Assembly (NCBI GenBank): GCA_049316905.1
Contig: JBMOJH010000108.1
Location: 1 to 11,227 of the forward strand
DNA from: CAIPVR01 sp049316905
GTDB taxonomy: Bacteria; Actinomycetota; Acidimicrobiia; Acidimicrobiales; Microtrichaceae
Length of the DNA: 11,227 nt
Direction: 5' to 3'
Positions 1-7,270 of this stretch are shown in pieces. The notes under the pieces were generated by a model, which saw only the letters and a program-made list of their open reading frames with translations, searched no databases and was not told where the DNA came from. Positions within the stretch are counted from its first letter, which is position 1; every line of letters begins with the position of its first letter. The position numbers and the translations under genes are program-made.

Positions 1-173
1 GTCGGGACCGTCGTGGTCGTCGGGACCGTCGAGGTGGTGGTCGGTGCCACCGTCGTGGTGGTCGTGGTCGTCGTCGTGCCCGGTGTCGGCATGGGCGCGC
101 ACGCCCCGAGGAGCAGTACCGCCGCCCCCATCGCCACCCCGAACACCGCGCGTGCGTGCCGCCCTGCCATCAT
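1..173 (-). CDS. Thr-rich lipoprotein, N-terminal part only (runs off left edge)
   Basis: Reading the minus strand leftwards from ATG at 173 (a second ATG follows at 170) gives 57 open codons to the window edge. The protein starts with a short basic region (GRHAR), a hydrophobic stretch and the lipobox LLLGAC, with the lipidation cysteine at residue 25. A low-complexity linker follows, with ten consecutive threonines and then Thr/Pro repeats (VAPTTT, TVPTTTT). An AAGGGGG ribosome site lies about 9 bases before the start. What is seen is a signal for export and lipid anchoring plus a flexible tether. The functional domain lies beyond the window, so its role is unknown. Such tethers commonly hold a globular domain away from the membrane. 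It is divergent from the membrane-protein gene on the other strand. The lipoprotein call is strong; any function would be a guess. Confidence 0.82.
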   Translation of the reverse strand, partial: MMAGRHARAVFGVAMGAAVLLLGACAPMPTPGTTTTTTTTTVAPTTTSTVPTTTTVP

Positions 174-218
174 CGCCCTGTCCCCCTTCGTGGAGCGATC
201 CCCCGACCGCCCGCCGTC

Positions 219-235
219 ACTGAAGGTAGTTCAGT
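219..235. promoter_or_regulatory. Perfect 6-5-6 palindrome, possible repressor operator in a divergent intergenic region
   Basis: The arms ACTGAA (219-224) and TTCAGT (230-235) are perfect inverted copies around a 5-base spacer. It is one of the few AT-containing spots in a very GC-rich region and lies between two divergent genes. Dimeric repressors such as TetR-family proteins often bind sites of this size and symmetry, so an operator is plausible. No regulator gene is visible in the window and the assignment to a family is inference. The arms are short enough that chance cannot be excluded. Confidence 0.4.
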
Positions 236-251
236 CAGACTCGGCGATCCA
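223..251 (-). promoter_or_regulatory. Possible promoter of the leftward lipoprotein gene
   Basis: On the minus strand a -10-like TACCTT (plus positions 223-228) lies 17 bases from a weak -35-like TGGATC (246-251). This would place the transcript start near 216, giving a leader of about 43 bases before the ATG at 173. The -10-like element sits inside the palindrome at 219-235, the arrangement expected for repression by promoter occlusion. The -35 matches the TTGACA consensus in only half its positions, so this is a tentative call. Confidence 0.28.
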
Positions 252-258
252 CCGCCGG

Positions 259-1122
259 GTGGCAGACTCGACAGCCGTGTCCCGCCCGGCCGTCGCCCCA
301 CCCCCGGACTGGATCGAGGTCCGTCGGTCGGGCCTCGGCCCGTTCGTCACCCGGGTCCGCTACCGCCGGCCCGACGGGACGGAGGTGGAGTGGACCTCCC
401 GTGGCCACCGCAAGGGCCGTCCGGTCGACGAGATCGGTCCCGCCGCCGCCCGGCCGCCGCGCCCGAAGGTGCCGCGCCGCACCTGGTGGATCGCCACGCT
501 GTTCGCCGTGGGCTCGGCCTGTTTCGCGCTGGGCTCGTTCCCGCCCTACCTGGACGCGGTGTCGGCGCGCACCGACGCCCTCACCTTCTTCATCGGCTCG
601 GTCTTCTTCACGGCCGCGGCCGCGCTGTCCTTCGTGGAGGCCGCCGCCGCGCCGGACGCGGTGCGCGCCGATCCACGCGGTGCGGGCCACCGGTTCGCGT
701 TGCTGCGGACCCGGTCGATCGACTGGTGGGCCACGATCGTGCAGCTCGCCGGCACCCTCTGGTTCAACGCGATGACCTTCCGGGCGCTGGCCGACAACTA
801 CGACTCGTCGGACGTGAACCAGTTCGTGTGGCGACCCGACGTGTTCGGTTCGATCGCGTTCCTGGTGGCCAGCTACCTGGCCTGGGCCGAGGTCTGCGAC
901 GGACCGGGTTCCGTGCGCTCGCACGACGTGTCGTGGTGGGTGGTCACGCTGAACCTCGCCGGGTCGGTCGCCTTCGGCGTGTCCGCGGTCGGGGCGTTCA
1001 CCCTGCCGTCCACGGGCGACGTCACGAGCTTCCGTCTCGACAACGGCGGCACGTTCGTGGGGGCGATCTGTTTCCTCGTCGGTGCGGTGCTGCTGATCCC
1101 GGAGGCCCGCCGGACCGCGTGA
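259..1122 (+). CDS. Six-helix membrane protein with three YrhK-like two-helix repeats
   Basis: About 287 residues if the GTG at 259 is used; GTG at 277 (281 residues) is also possible and neither has a clear ribosome site. The open frame continues further upstream, but there it is antisense to the lipoprotein gene and would cross the palindrome, so a start below 235 is preferred. A soluble N-terminal part of about 70 residues contains GPFVTRVRYRRPDGTEVEW and a basic patch. Then come three hairpins of two helices each, at about residues 76-128, 156-212 and 226-283. Each opens with WW, has a G-[ST]-x2-F motif in helix 1 and G-[SA]-x2-F in helix 2, and ends with E-A or E-V. The pattern resembles YrhK-type small membrane domains, a family without an assigned biochemical function; this is recognition by eye. 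It is followed 70 bases later by the first RHS gene on the same strand, so co-transcription is possible but not shown. A substrate or partner cannot be inferred. Confidence 0.75.
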   Translation: MADSTAVSRPAVAPPPDWIEVRRSGLGPFVTRVRYRRPDGTEVEWTSRGHRKGRPVDEIGPAAARPPRPKVPRRTWWIATLFAVGSACFALGSFPPYLDAVSARTDALTFFIGSVFFTAAAALSFVEAAAAPDAVRADPRGAGHRFALLRTRSIDWWATIVQLAGTLWFNAMTFRALADNYDSSDVNQFVWRPDVFGSIAFLVASYLAWAEVCDGPGSVRSHDVSWWVVTLNLAGSVAFGVSAVGAFTLPSTGDVTSFRLDNGGTFVGAICFLVGAVLLIPEARRTA

Positions 1123-1192
1123 GCGCAGGGCTCAGGTTCACGCCGGTGGCGCCGATGGAGAGCGTGACCGACTCTGCCCGAGGTCGCCCCCC

Positions 1193-4100
1193 GTGCCCGC
1201 GCCCACCATCCGCCCCGCCCGTTCCGCCCGACGCACCGCTCAGCGGTCGTGCGGCCGCGCCGTGCTCACGGTGCTGGTGGCGTGCGCACTGGTGGCCGGC
1301 TGCACCGAGCACCGCACACCGAACGGGGAGGCGACGGGCCGGACCCAGTCCGGCTCCGCCGGTGACCCGGAGGCGCTGTCGGTCCTCGTTCCCGCGACGG
1401 GCACCGGTGCGAGTGTGCCCGTCTACCGCCACGCCGTGGTCGACGGGACGATGGGGACCTCGACGTCGGTCGAGCCCCTGCTCGTGTGGCCCGGCCGCGG
1501 CGCCGGTCGCTACCGGTTCGAGATCGGCGAGGTGGGTGACCGGCCGGACCGGCGGAACTGGTCCTCCGGTGACGTCGACGAGCCGCGGTGGCAGGTGCCG
1601 GCCGACGCCCTGCGGGCCGACCGGGTGTACCTGTGGTCGGCCCGCGAGCTGTCGAGCGGCGAGGTGCACGGGCCGTTCGTGGTCCGGGTCGACCCGCGGC
1701 GCGACGAGGTCCAGCCGGTCGACGACGCCGCGGTCGACGGGCTCGGCCTGGGTGTGGCCCGGGCCTCCGGCGAGGCGGTGTTCGCATGGCGCTCACCGTC
1801 GGTGGCCAGCCTCGCCGGCGACGTGTCGGTCGGCGTCGAGCACCGACCCGGGACCCCCTCGGTGCCCGGACTCCCCGCCGGATGGCGCCTCACCACGTCC
1901 GACTCGACGTGGACGCGGCTGGTCGACAACGGCGACGGCACCCTCACCGCGGAGTCCTCCTCCGGCCTGGCGGTGGTGTTCGAGTCGACCGGCGACGGTT
2001 CCTGGCGAGCGGTCTGGGGTGCCGGTCAGGAGTGGCCCGCCGGTCGGTTCTCCGACCTCGTGTCCGAGGACGACGGTCGCGGTGGGACCGCGGCGACGCT
2101 CACACTGACCGACGCCGACGGCACGATCACCCGTTTCGACGCGCCCGCGGCCGGTCGGCCGGGTTCGGTCCGCTCGGTGTTCCAGCCCGGACGCCCGGAG
2201 GTGGAGCAGCGATGGGAGGACGGTCGCCTCCGGGCCCTGGTGGACCCGGTCGCGCCCGCCCGCCCGCTGTTCACGGTGTCGTATGCCGGGGGGGAGTCGT
2301 ATGGCGGGGGGAACTGCCCGGCCCGCTCCGGGGCGCCCGAGGGCGGGCTGTGCGGCCTCGAACTCCTCGACGGCACCGTGGTCTCGTTCGTGTGGGGTCC
2401 GGTGGGCAGCGGTCGCGGGATCGTGCGGATCGTCGAGGCCGCGGGCGCCGGGCGCGGGGCCGGGGTCACCGACCTGGCCTTCGACGCCGCGGGTCGGCTG
2501 GCCCGACTGCGGTCGCCGCTGGCCACCGCCGCGGTCGCGGCCGGTGTCCGGGTCGACGGTCCCGACGCCACCACCGAGGTGGCCCACGACGCCGACGGCC
2601 GGGTGGTGACCGTGACGGGACCGGCGCCCGTCGCCGGCGCGCCACGGCCCGTGCGGACCTACGGCCGGTCGTTCGACGGGGGTTCGGGGCGCCAGAGGTC
2701 CACGGTCACGGTGGACGGCACGGTGCTGTCGACCATGGAGATCGACCCGGCCACGTTCCAGACGCTGCGCTCGTTCGACGCCGCGGGCCGGAGTACCGAG
2801 ATGGAGTGGGACCGGGCCCGCAACGCGGTCCGGCAGGTGATCGAACCGGGGGACGTGCGCACCACGACCGGGTACGACGACCTCGGCAACGCCGTGGAGC
2901 GGGTCGGACCCGCCACCGACGACGCCGTCCGCTCCGGCTCGGCCCCCCGGACCCGGGTGGACCGTGACCGCACCTACCTGGGCCCCGACGACCGCGACGG
3001 CAGCCCGATGACCGGCCTCACCGTCACCCGCTGGTCGAACGGCGCCATGCAGGGTGAGCCGGCGGTCCAGGAGGTGGGTCCGAAGGTGGGCGAGGCCGTG
3101 CCCGACGCCTACGACCTGGCCTGGGACGAGGGTCCCTCCGGCGCCGGGCCCTGGTCGGCCCGACTGACCGGGGTCATCCGGTTCCCGGGTGACGGCCCGG
3201 TGGAGCTCGGCCTGACGACCGGCACGGCGTTGTTCGTCGCCGACCGCCCGTGCGCGCCCACCTGCACGATCGACGCGGTGGCCGGACGCCCGGTCCGGAT
3301 CCGGGTCGACGTGCGGGTCCCGGAGGGCGGCCGCGCCGGCGTGACCCTCACGTGGAACGGCCTCGGACGTTCCGGAACGGTGCCGTCCTCCGCCCTGGCC
3401 CCGGCCCTCGGTCGCCACGCCGCGGTCAGCGTTGCCGACTCGTTCCTGGAGGGCATCGACACCGACGCCCGCGGACGCATCACCTGGTCCGACCCCGTCG
3501 CCGGGATCCCGGCCGCCACCTTCTCCGACGAGGGGCTCGGGCGGGAGGCCCTCTCCGAGCCATGGGATCCGGGCGCGGGCCGTTTCGCCCGCGTCACCGG
3601 CTACGTCCAACCCGACGGGCAGGTCCGGCGCCTCGAGTACCACCCGGCCGACGCGGGGGTGACGGAGCCCTGCACCGGGCGGTCCGTGGTCCAACGGGGC
3701 CTGCAGTCCGCGAACGTGGATCCCGCCCCCGACGGAGGCGCCGGTGGGGGGTTGCGCTCCGAGGTGGTCCACGACGCCCTCGGCCGGCCGGCCGCCACCC
3801 GGTCCGGCACCAGCGGGTGGACCTGCATCACCCGTGACCGACTGGGCCGCACCGTCGAGGTGGAGGTGCGGGCACCGGGCGGCGACCGGCCGGTGTCGAC
3901 CACCCTCACGAACTGGGCCGCCGGCGGCGACCCGACGGTCCGGACGACCACGGTGCGCGACGCCGGCGGCGAGCACCGCTCCCGGTCCCGGGTGGACCTG
4001 CTGGGCCGGGTGGTGGTGGAGGTCGACCTGGCCGGCACGACCGTCGCCACCACGTACCACCCGCAGTTCACCGACCGGGTCCTCACCGTCACGGCCCGCC

Positions 4101-6019
4101 CGCGGCAGGGTGTCGCCTCCGTCACCACCAACGACTACACACCCAGCGGCGCGCTGGCCCGGGTGACGACGGACGGACGGCCGCTGGTCGACGTGGGCTA
4201 CGACGACCTCGGCCGCACCGCCACGCTCACCTACGGGAACGGCGCCCGCACGGCGTTCGACTACGACGCCAACGCCCGCCCGGTGACCCGGACCGTACGG
4301 ACCCCCTCGGGGGCCGAGTACCGCGAGTCCCGGTCGTTGACGCCCTCCGGCCGCGTGCTCGTGAACCAGCTCGACGCGCCCGAGGGGCGCGCCGGCACCA
4401 CATACACCTACGACGCCAACGCCCGGCTCGTCCAGGCCCGGCTCGACACCACCCTCGACGTGTCGGCCCGGGCCTGGGAGTACCGCTACGACGGCAACGG
4501 CAACCGGACCTCCGAGCGGGTGACGGCGCCCGGTGGCGCGGTGGCCGAGTTCGTGGCCACCTTCGACGCGGCCGACCGCCTCACCTCCACCACCGATCCG
4601 GCCTGGTCGGGTGCGGTGACCCACGACGCCGACGGCCGCATCACCGCGGTCGGCCCCCTGACGATCCGCTACGACCAGCTCGGCAACGTGGCCGCGGTGC
4701 GCCACGCCGACGGTTCCGAGGTGGCCTGGGGCTACGTCGGCGCCGAACGGGTCAGCCGCACGGTCACCCGCCCCGGTGCGCCGCCGGTGACCGTGCGCTT
4801 CGACCGGGCCGGCAACGTGCTCGACGCCGCGGGCGCGGTCATCGGCCGACAGGTCGCAGTGCTCGGCGGGGTGCAGCTCGTGACCCGCGGTGCGGGCGCC
4901 ACGTGGACGTTCGGGACCCTCGGTGGGAACCGGTGGTTCGCGCTGGACGGGTCGGGGAACCGGACGGGGCCCCTCACGCTGTTCGATCCGTGGGGCCGAC
5001 GCATCACGCCAGCGCCGCCCACCGCCCCCACCCCGGCAGCTCCTCCCACGACGGCTCCCACGACGGCGGCCCCCACGACGGCGGCTCCCACGACGGCGGC
5101 TCCCACGACGGCGGTTCCCACGACGACGGCTGCTCCCACGACGACGGTGGCATCGGACGGAGCGGCGAGCGGGTCGATCGCCGGTTCCGCCGCGGGCGCC
5201 GGCGCGCCGCCCGGTCCCGACGACCCGCTGGTGGACCCGATGTTCCAGCTCGGCGACACACAGTTCCTCGGCGGCCTCGCCGTGCAGGTCATGGGCGACC
5301 GTCTGTACCTGCCGGGCCTGGGCCGCTTCGCCCAGCCCGATCCGGTACCGGGTGCCGCCTCGAACGCGTACGGCTACACCGACGGGGATCCGGTCAACAG
5401 CCACGACCGTTCCGGCAACGTCCCCGACTGGGACACCACGAAGTGGATCCTGTTCGGCACGATCGTGGTGGCGAGCATCGCCCTGAGCGTGGTCGCCGCA
5501 CCGGCCGCGGGCGCGCTCATCGGCGCCAAGATCGCCGGCGCCGCGGCGGTGACCGGCAAGGCCGCCATCGCCCAGGTGGCCACCACGGCCCTGACCGCCG
5601 CCGCGATCGGTGCGGGTGCCGACGTGGCCACGCAGGCGGTGATGACCCAGGAGGACTTCACCGACGAGTACCGCTCCAACCAGACCCTGGTGGCGGCGGG
5701 CCTGGCGATGGCGTTCTCCGGCTACCAGGCCGCCCGGGACCTGAGGGCGGCGGCGAAGACCCTCACGGCCTCCCGTCTGGCCTCGCAGGCCGACGACCCG
5801 ATCTACGGCGCGGGCGACGACGCCTCGAACCTGGCCAACTTCGGTGGGGGCCTCGGCTTCGGTCGGGGCGGTGGCGAGGTATCGCGCTCCGGGAGCCTGA
5901 CGCTCAGCCGGAGTGCGATGGACGACAGCCTCCGGAGCTCGGTGGGTCGGCCCACGACCGACTTCCGGCTCATGCGCGACCTGGACCGCCTGGGTCTGGG
6001 CTTCCGGCCGCCGTTCTGA
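1193..6019 (+). CDS. RHS/YD-repeat lipoprotein with embedded PA14 domain and RHS core
   Basis: 1608 residues; GTG start with GAGGT 8 bases upstream. Basic region, hydrophobic stretch and lipobox LVAGC give a lipid-anchored exported protein (Cys37). Order of parts: Ig/Fn3-like domain about 76-168 (WSSGD, then YLWSARE); beta-rich region about 170-525 with GLPAGWRL and LVDNGDGTLT, a type common ahead of actinobacterial RHS repeats; YD repeats near 527-575 (GYDDLGN); PA14 domain about 607-740 (WSARLTG, ending VPSSALAPALG); YD repeats about 755-1270 (YDDLGR, FDYDANARP, YRYDGNGN); Thr/Pro linker about 1272-1325; RHS core 1351-1408 (GLGRFAQPDP, NAYGY, DPVNSHDRSG). After the core come an Ala/Gly-rich hydrophobic stretch at 1418-1484 and a 124-residue tail ending GLGFRPPF, with no toxin motif I recognise. 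RHS repeats form a hollow shell that often holds a C-terminal effector; PA14 often binds glycans. The junction DRSGN differs from the usual DPxGL. A surface effector carrier or an adhesin both fit. Confidence 0.93.
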   Translation: MPAPTIRPARSARRTAQRSCGRAVLTVLVACALVAGCTEHRTPNGEATGRTQSGSAGDPEALSVLVPATGTGASVPVYRHAVVDGTMGTSTSVEPLLVWPGRGAGRYRFEIGEVGDRPDRRNWSSGDVDEPRWQVPADALRADRVYLWSARELSSGEVHGPFVVRVDPRRDEVQPVDDAAVDGLGLGVARASGEAVFAWRSPSVASLAGDVSVGVEHRPGTPSVPGLPAGWRLTTSDSTWTRLVDNGDGTLTAESSSGLAVVFESTGDGSWRAVWGAGQEWPAGRFSDLVSEDDGRGGTAATLTLTDADGTITRFDAPAAGRPGSVRSVFQPGRPEVEQRWEDGRLRALVDPVAPARPLFTVSYAGGESYGGGNCPARSGAPEGGLCGLELLDGTVVSFVWGPVGSGRGIVRIVEAAGAGRGAGVTDLAFDAAGRLARLRSPLATAAVAAGVRVDGPDATTEVAHDADGRVVTVTGPAPVAGAPRPVRTYGRSFDGGSGRQRSTVTVDGTVLSTMEIDPATFQTLRSFDAAGRSTEMEWDRARNAVRQVIEPGDVRTTTGYDDLGNAVERVGPATDDAVRSGSAPRTRVDRDRTYLGPDDRDGSPMTGLTVTRWSNGAMQGEPAVQEVGPKVGEAVPDAYDLAWDEGPSGAGPWSARLTGVIRFPGDGPVELGLTTGTALFVADRPCAPTCTIDAVAGRPVRIRVDVRVPEGGRAGVTLTWNGLGRSGTVPSSALAPALGRHAAVSVADSFLEGIDTDARGRITWSDPVAGIPAATFSDEGLGREALSEPWDPGAGRFARVTGYVQPDGQVRRLEYHPADAGVTEPCTGRSVVQRGLQSANVDPAPDGGAGGGLRSEVVHDALGRPAATRSGTSGWTCITRDRLGRTVEVEVRAPGGDRPVSTTLTNWAAGGDPTVRTTTVRDAGGEHRSRSRVDLLGRVVVEVDLAGTTVATTYHPQFTDRVLTVTARPRQGVASVTTNDYTPSGALARVTTDGRPLVDVGYDDLGRTATLTYGNGARTAFDYDANARPVTRTVRTPSGAEYRESRSLTPSGRVLVNQLDAPEGRAGTTYTYDANARLVQARLDTTLDVSARAWEYRYDGNGNRTSERVTAPGGAVAEFVATFDAADRLTSTTDPAWSGAVTHDADGRITAVGPLTIRYDQLGNVAAVRHADGSEVAWGYVGAERVSRTVTRPGAPPVTVRFDRAGNVLDAAGAVIGRQVAVLGGVQLVTRGAGATWTFGTLGGNRWFALDGSGNRTGPLTLFDPWGRRITPAPPTAPTPAAPPTTAPTTAAPTTAAPTTAAPTTAVPTTTAAPTTTVASDGAASGSIAGSAAGAGAPPGPDDPLVDPMFQLGDTQFLGGLAVQVMGDRLYLPGLGRFAQPDPVPGAASNAYGYTDGDPVNSHDRSGNVPDWDTTKWILFGTIVVASIALSVVAAPAAGALIGAKIAGAAAVTGKAAIAQVATTALTAAAIGAGADVATQAVMTQEDFTDEYRSNQTLVAAGLAMAFSGYQAARDLRAAAKTLTASRLASQADDPIYGAGDDASNLANFGGGLGFGRGGGEVSRSGSLTLSRSAMDDSLRSSVGRPTTDFRLMRDLDRLGLGFRPPF
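5054..5146 (+). repeat. 15-bp tandem repeat encoding an Ala-Pro-Thr-Thr linker
   Basis: Five adjacent 15-base units (5054-5128) follow the pattern GCTCCCACGACGGCG with single-base changes in the second and fifth. A longer degenerate copy follows to 5146. The unit length is a multiple of three, so gain or loss of copies would keep the frame and only change the length of the APTTA linker in the RHS protein. The array lies just before the RHS core and not between separate domains. It lacks spacers, which rules out a CRISPR array. Confidence 0.88.
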
Positions 6020-6020
6020 C

Positions 6021-6042
6021 GCCCGGCGGCCGCCGGTCGGGC
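6021..6042 (+). terminator. GC-only hairpin after the first RHS gene, possible terminator
   Basis: Two bases after the stop codon, GCCCG (6021-6025) and CGGGC (6038-6042) can pair, and the interior CCGGCGGCCGCCGG is itself a perfect palindrome, so a stable stem can form in either register. There is no run of T after it, so it is not a classic intrinsic terminator. High-GC actinobacteria often have such tail-less hairpins at gene ends. Its position directly behind a long gene and before a possible promoter supports the reading only weakly. Confidence 0.35.
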
Positions 6043-6055
6043 GGGGACGAATGTC

Positions 6056-6084
6056 TCAACAAGGTTTCCTCAAGGTCGATACAA
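6056..6084 (+). promoter_or_regulatory. Possible promoter of the cysteine-rich lipoprotein gene
   Basis: This AT-richer patch between two genes holds TCAACA (6056-6061; four of six match the TTGACA consensus) and GATACA/ATACAA (6078-6084), with a spacer of 16 to 17 bases. A start near 6090 would leave a leader of about 43 bases to the ATG at 6133. CAAGGT occurs twice inside it, at 6060s and 6070s. The -10 match is poor, so this is a candidate only. It would make the lipoprotein and the second RHS gene a unit separate from the first RHS gene. Confidence 0.28.
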
Positions 6085-6132
6085 GAACGGCCGGTCGAGA
6101 CCACCGGCGCACTCCGTCGAGAGGGAAGCCCC

Positions 6133-7266
6133 ATGTCCGTGCCCGTCCGTTCCCCGCGAACCGCACGTGGCGGCCGTCGAGTGTCGGCCGCCGTCCTGGT
6201 CGCTGCGATCACCGTGGTGGCCCTGACGATGACGGCCTGCACCCGTGACGCCGAGTCGTCCGGCCAGGAGGTCTCCGACTCCCGCGCCGCGGCGACCTCC
6301 GCGGGTGACGCGAGCGGTTCCACGGCGAGCAGCGCCAAGGCCGAGGACGCGGTGCCCGACGGTTTCAAGGACTGTGACGACGAGTGGACGGGGCAGTCGT
6401 ACCACCTGTGTCTGTGGGTCATGAACAACACGTTGAACCTGGTCCCGGCCCAGGACCCGTCGGCCCAGCCGTCCGCCACGCCCGCGGTGGCCTACCGGTT
6501 CGACTCGCTCGACATCCCCGGCGGCTACGGGATCAAGAAGGACTCCGGGGGCGACCCCCCGAACAACCAGGGCGCCGGCGTCTTCTACTGGGACTTCGGC
6601 TGTCGGGCCTCGTGCGGTCCGGAGGCCACGATCGGCTACAAGGTCGCCGACGACTCGCCCTACGCGGACAGCTTCCAGGTGTGGGCCAACGTCGAGGCCG
6701 GGCCCGGCGACGACCGGTGGGAGTGCCGGGGGCCGCGCCTCTACACCGTGTGCCTCGGCCACTCCAAGCACTCCGGCGAGGGTGACTACAGCGTGGGTGT
6801 GACCTACTCCAACCGCCCGTTCCTGGTGCAGATCGCCTCCCAGCTCCCCACCGGGGTGACCTTCACGAAGACCACGGAGAACTCCGGCAACGTGGCCCTG
6901 AAGGGTGACCTGAAGGCCCCCGACGCGTTCCCCGTGTTCACCGACGGCAAGCCCGACCGGGCCCGGCCCACCGCCTGGGTCGGAGGGTTCCAGCAGATCG
7001 GCCGGACCAGCACCTGGAGTGCCTCCTACGAGCTGTCGAACACCGGTGCCGCCAAGCTCGACCGGGCCGTGGTCACGGTGAACGTGGCCATGGACGGCAA
7101 CGGCAACCCCGTCATGCCCCGCGTGGTCGACGGCAAGACCGTCACCGGCGACCCGTCCTCCACGTGGTGCGACGTGTCCAAGGGCGGCAGCACCACGAAC
7201 CTCACCTGCGCGGTGACCGCCCGGGCCGGCAACCCCGACCTCTTCAGCTTCCTCATCCGGTCCTGA
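6133..7266 (+). CDS. Cysteine-rich secreted lipoprotein of unknown family
   Basis: 377 residues. The ATG at 6133 has a clear GAGGGAAG ribosome site 4 to 6 bases upstream, and the signal peptide begins right there; the open frame further upstream is antisense-like coding shadow of the RHS gene. Residues 1-35 form a basic then hydrophobic signal with lipobox-like MTAC, so Cys36 is probably lipidated. A Ser/Ala/Gly-rich tether runs to about residue 75. The mature part has eight further cysteines: 81, 93, 157, 161, 198, 207, 346 and 359. An even number outside the cell suggests four disulfides; 157/161 form a C-x3-C. The first half is aromatic and Gly-rich (IPGGYGIKK, VFYWDFGC). The last 100 residues look like an Ig-type beta domain (ASYELSNTG, and the WCDV...LTCAV end), similar in pattern to repeat domains of bacterial surface proteins. 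I do not recognise the family. It sits between two RHS genes, 65 bases before the second, which makes a partner or surface-located immunity role possible by position only. Confidence 0.9.
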   Translation: MSVPVRSPRTARGGRRVSAAVLVAAITVVALTMTACTRDAESSGQEVSDSRAAATSAGDASGSTASSAKAEDAVPDGFKDCDDEWTGQSYHLCLWVMNNTLNLVPAQDPSAQPSATPAVAYRFDSLDIPGGYGIKKDSGGDPPNNQGAGVFYWDFGCRASCGPEATIGYKVADDSPYADSFQVWANVEAGPGDDRWECRGPRLYTVCLGHSKHSGEGDYSVGVTYSNRPFLVQIASQLPTGVTFTKTTENSGNVALKGDLKAPDAFPVFTDGKPDRARPTAWVGGFQQIGRTSTWSASYELSNTGAAKLDRAVVTVNVAMDGNGNPVMPRVVDGKTVTGDPSSTWCDVSKGGSTTNLTCAVTARAGNPDLFSFLIRS

Positions 7267-7270
7267 GCAG

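Noticed and set aside
13..258. Upstream extension of the membrane-protein frame
   Set aside because: It would be antisense to the leftward lipoprotein (a Val/Gly-rich mirror of its Thr tract) and would cross the palindrome; no support for translation there.
1120..1134. Small hairpin TGAGC-N5-GCTCA at the stop codon of the membrane-protein gene
   Set aside because: Only five base pairs, no T tract; too weak to call a terminator.
1155..1192. ATG at 1155 as an alternative start of the first RHS gene
   Set aside because: It is in a different reading frame from the RHS protein; the GTG at 1193 has a GAGGT site at good spacing and leads straight into the signal peptide.
5040..5150. Repeat array considered as CRISPR
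   Set aside because: The units are adjacent 15-mers without spacers and translate in frame as a Pro/Thr/Ala linker.
1793..5404. Minus-strand open frame of 1203 codons opposite the first RHS gene
   Set aside because: Its translation is low-complexity (Gly, Arg, His, Val) with no domain, signal or ribosome site, and it is the mirror of a convincingly coding strand; very GC-rich DNA gives long antisense frames.
4903..6132. Upstream extension of the cysteine-rich lipoprotein frame
   Set aside because: The frame stays open through the end of the first RHS gene, but a strong ribosome site and a signal peptide start exactly at 6133; the extension is out-of-frame RHS sequence.
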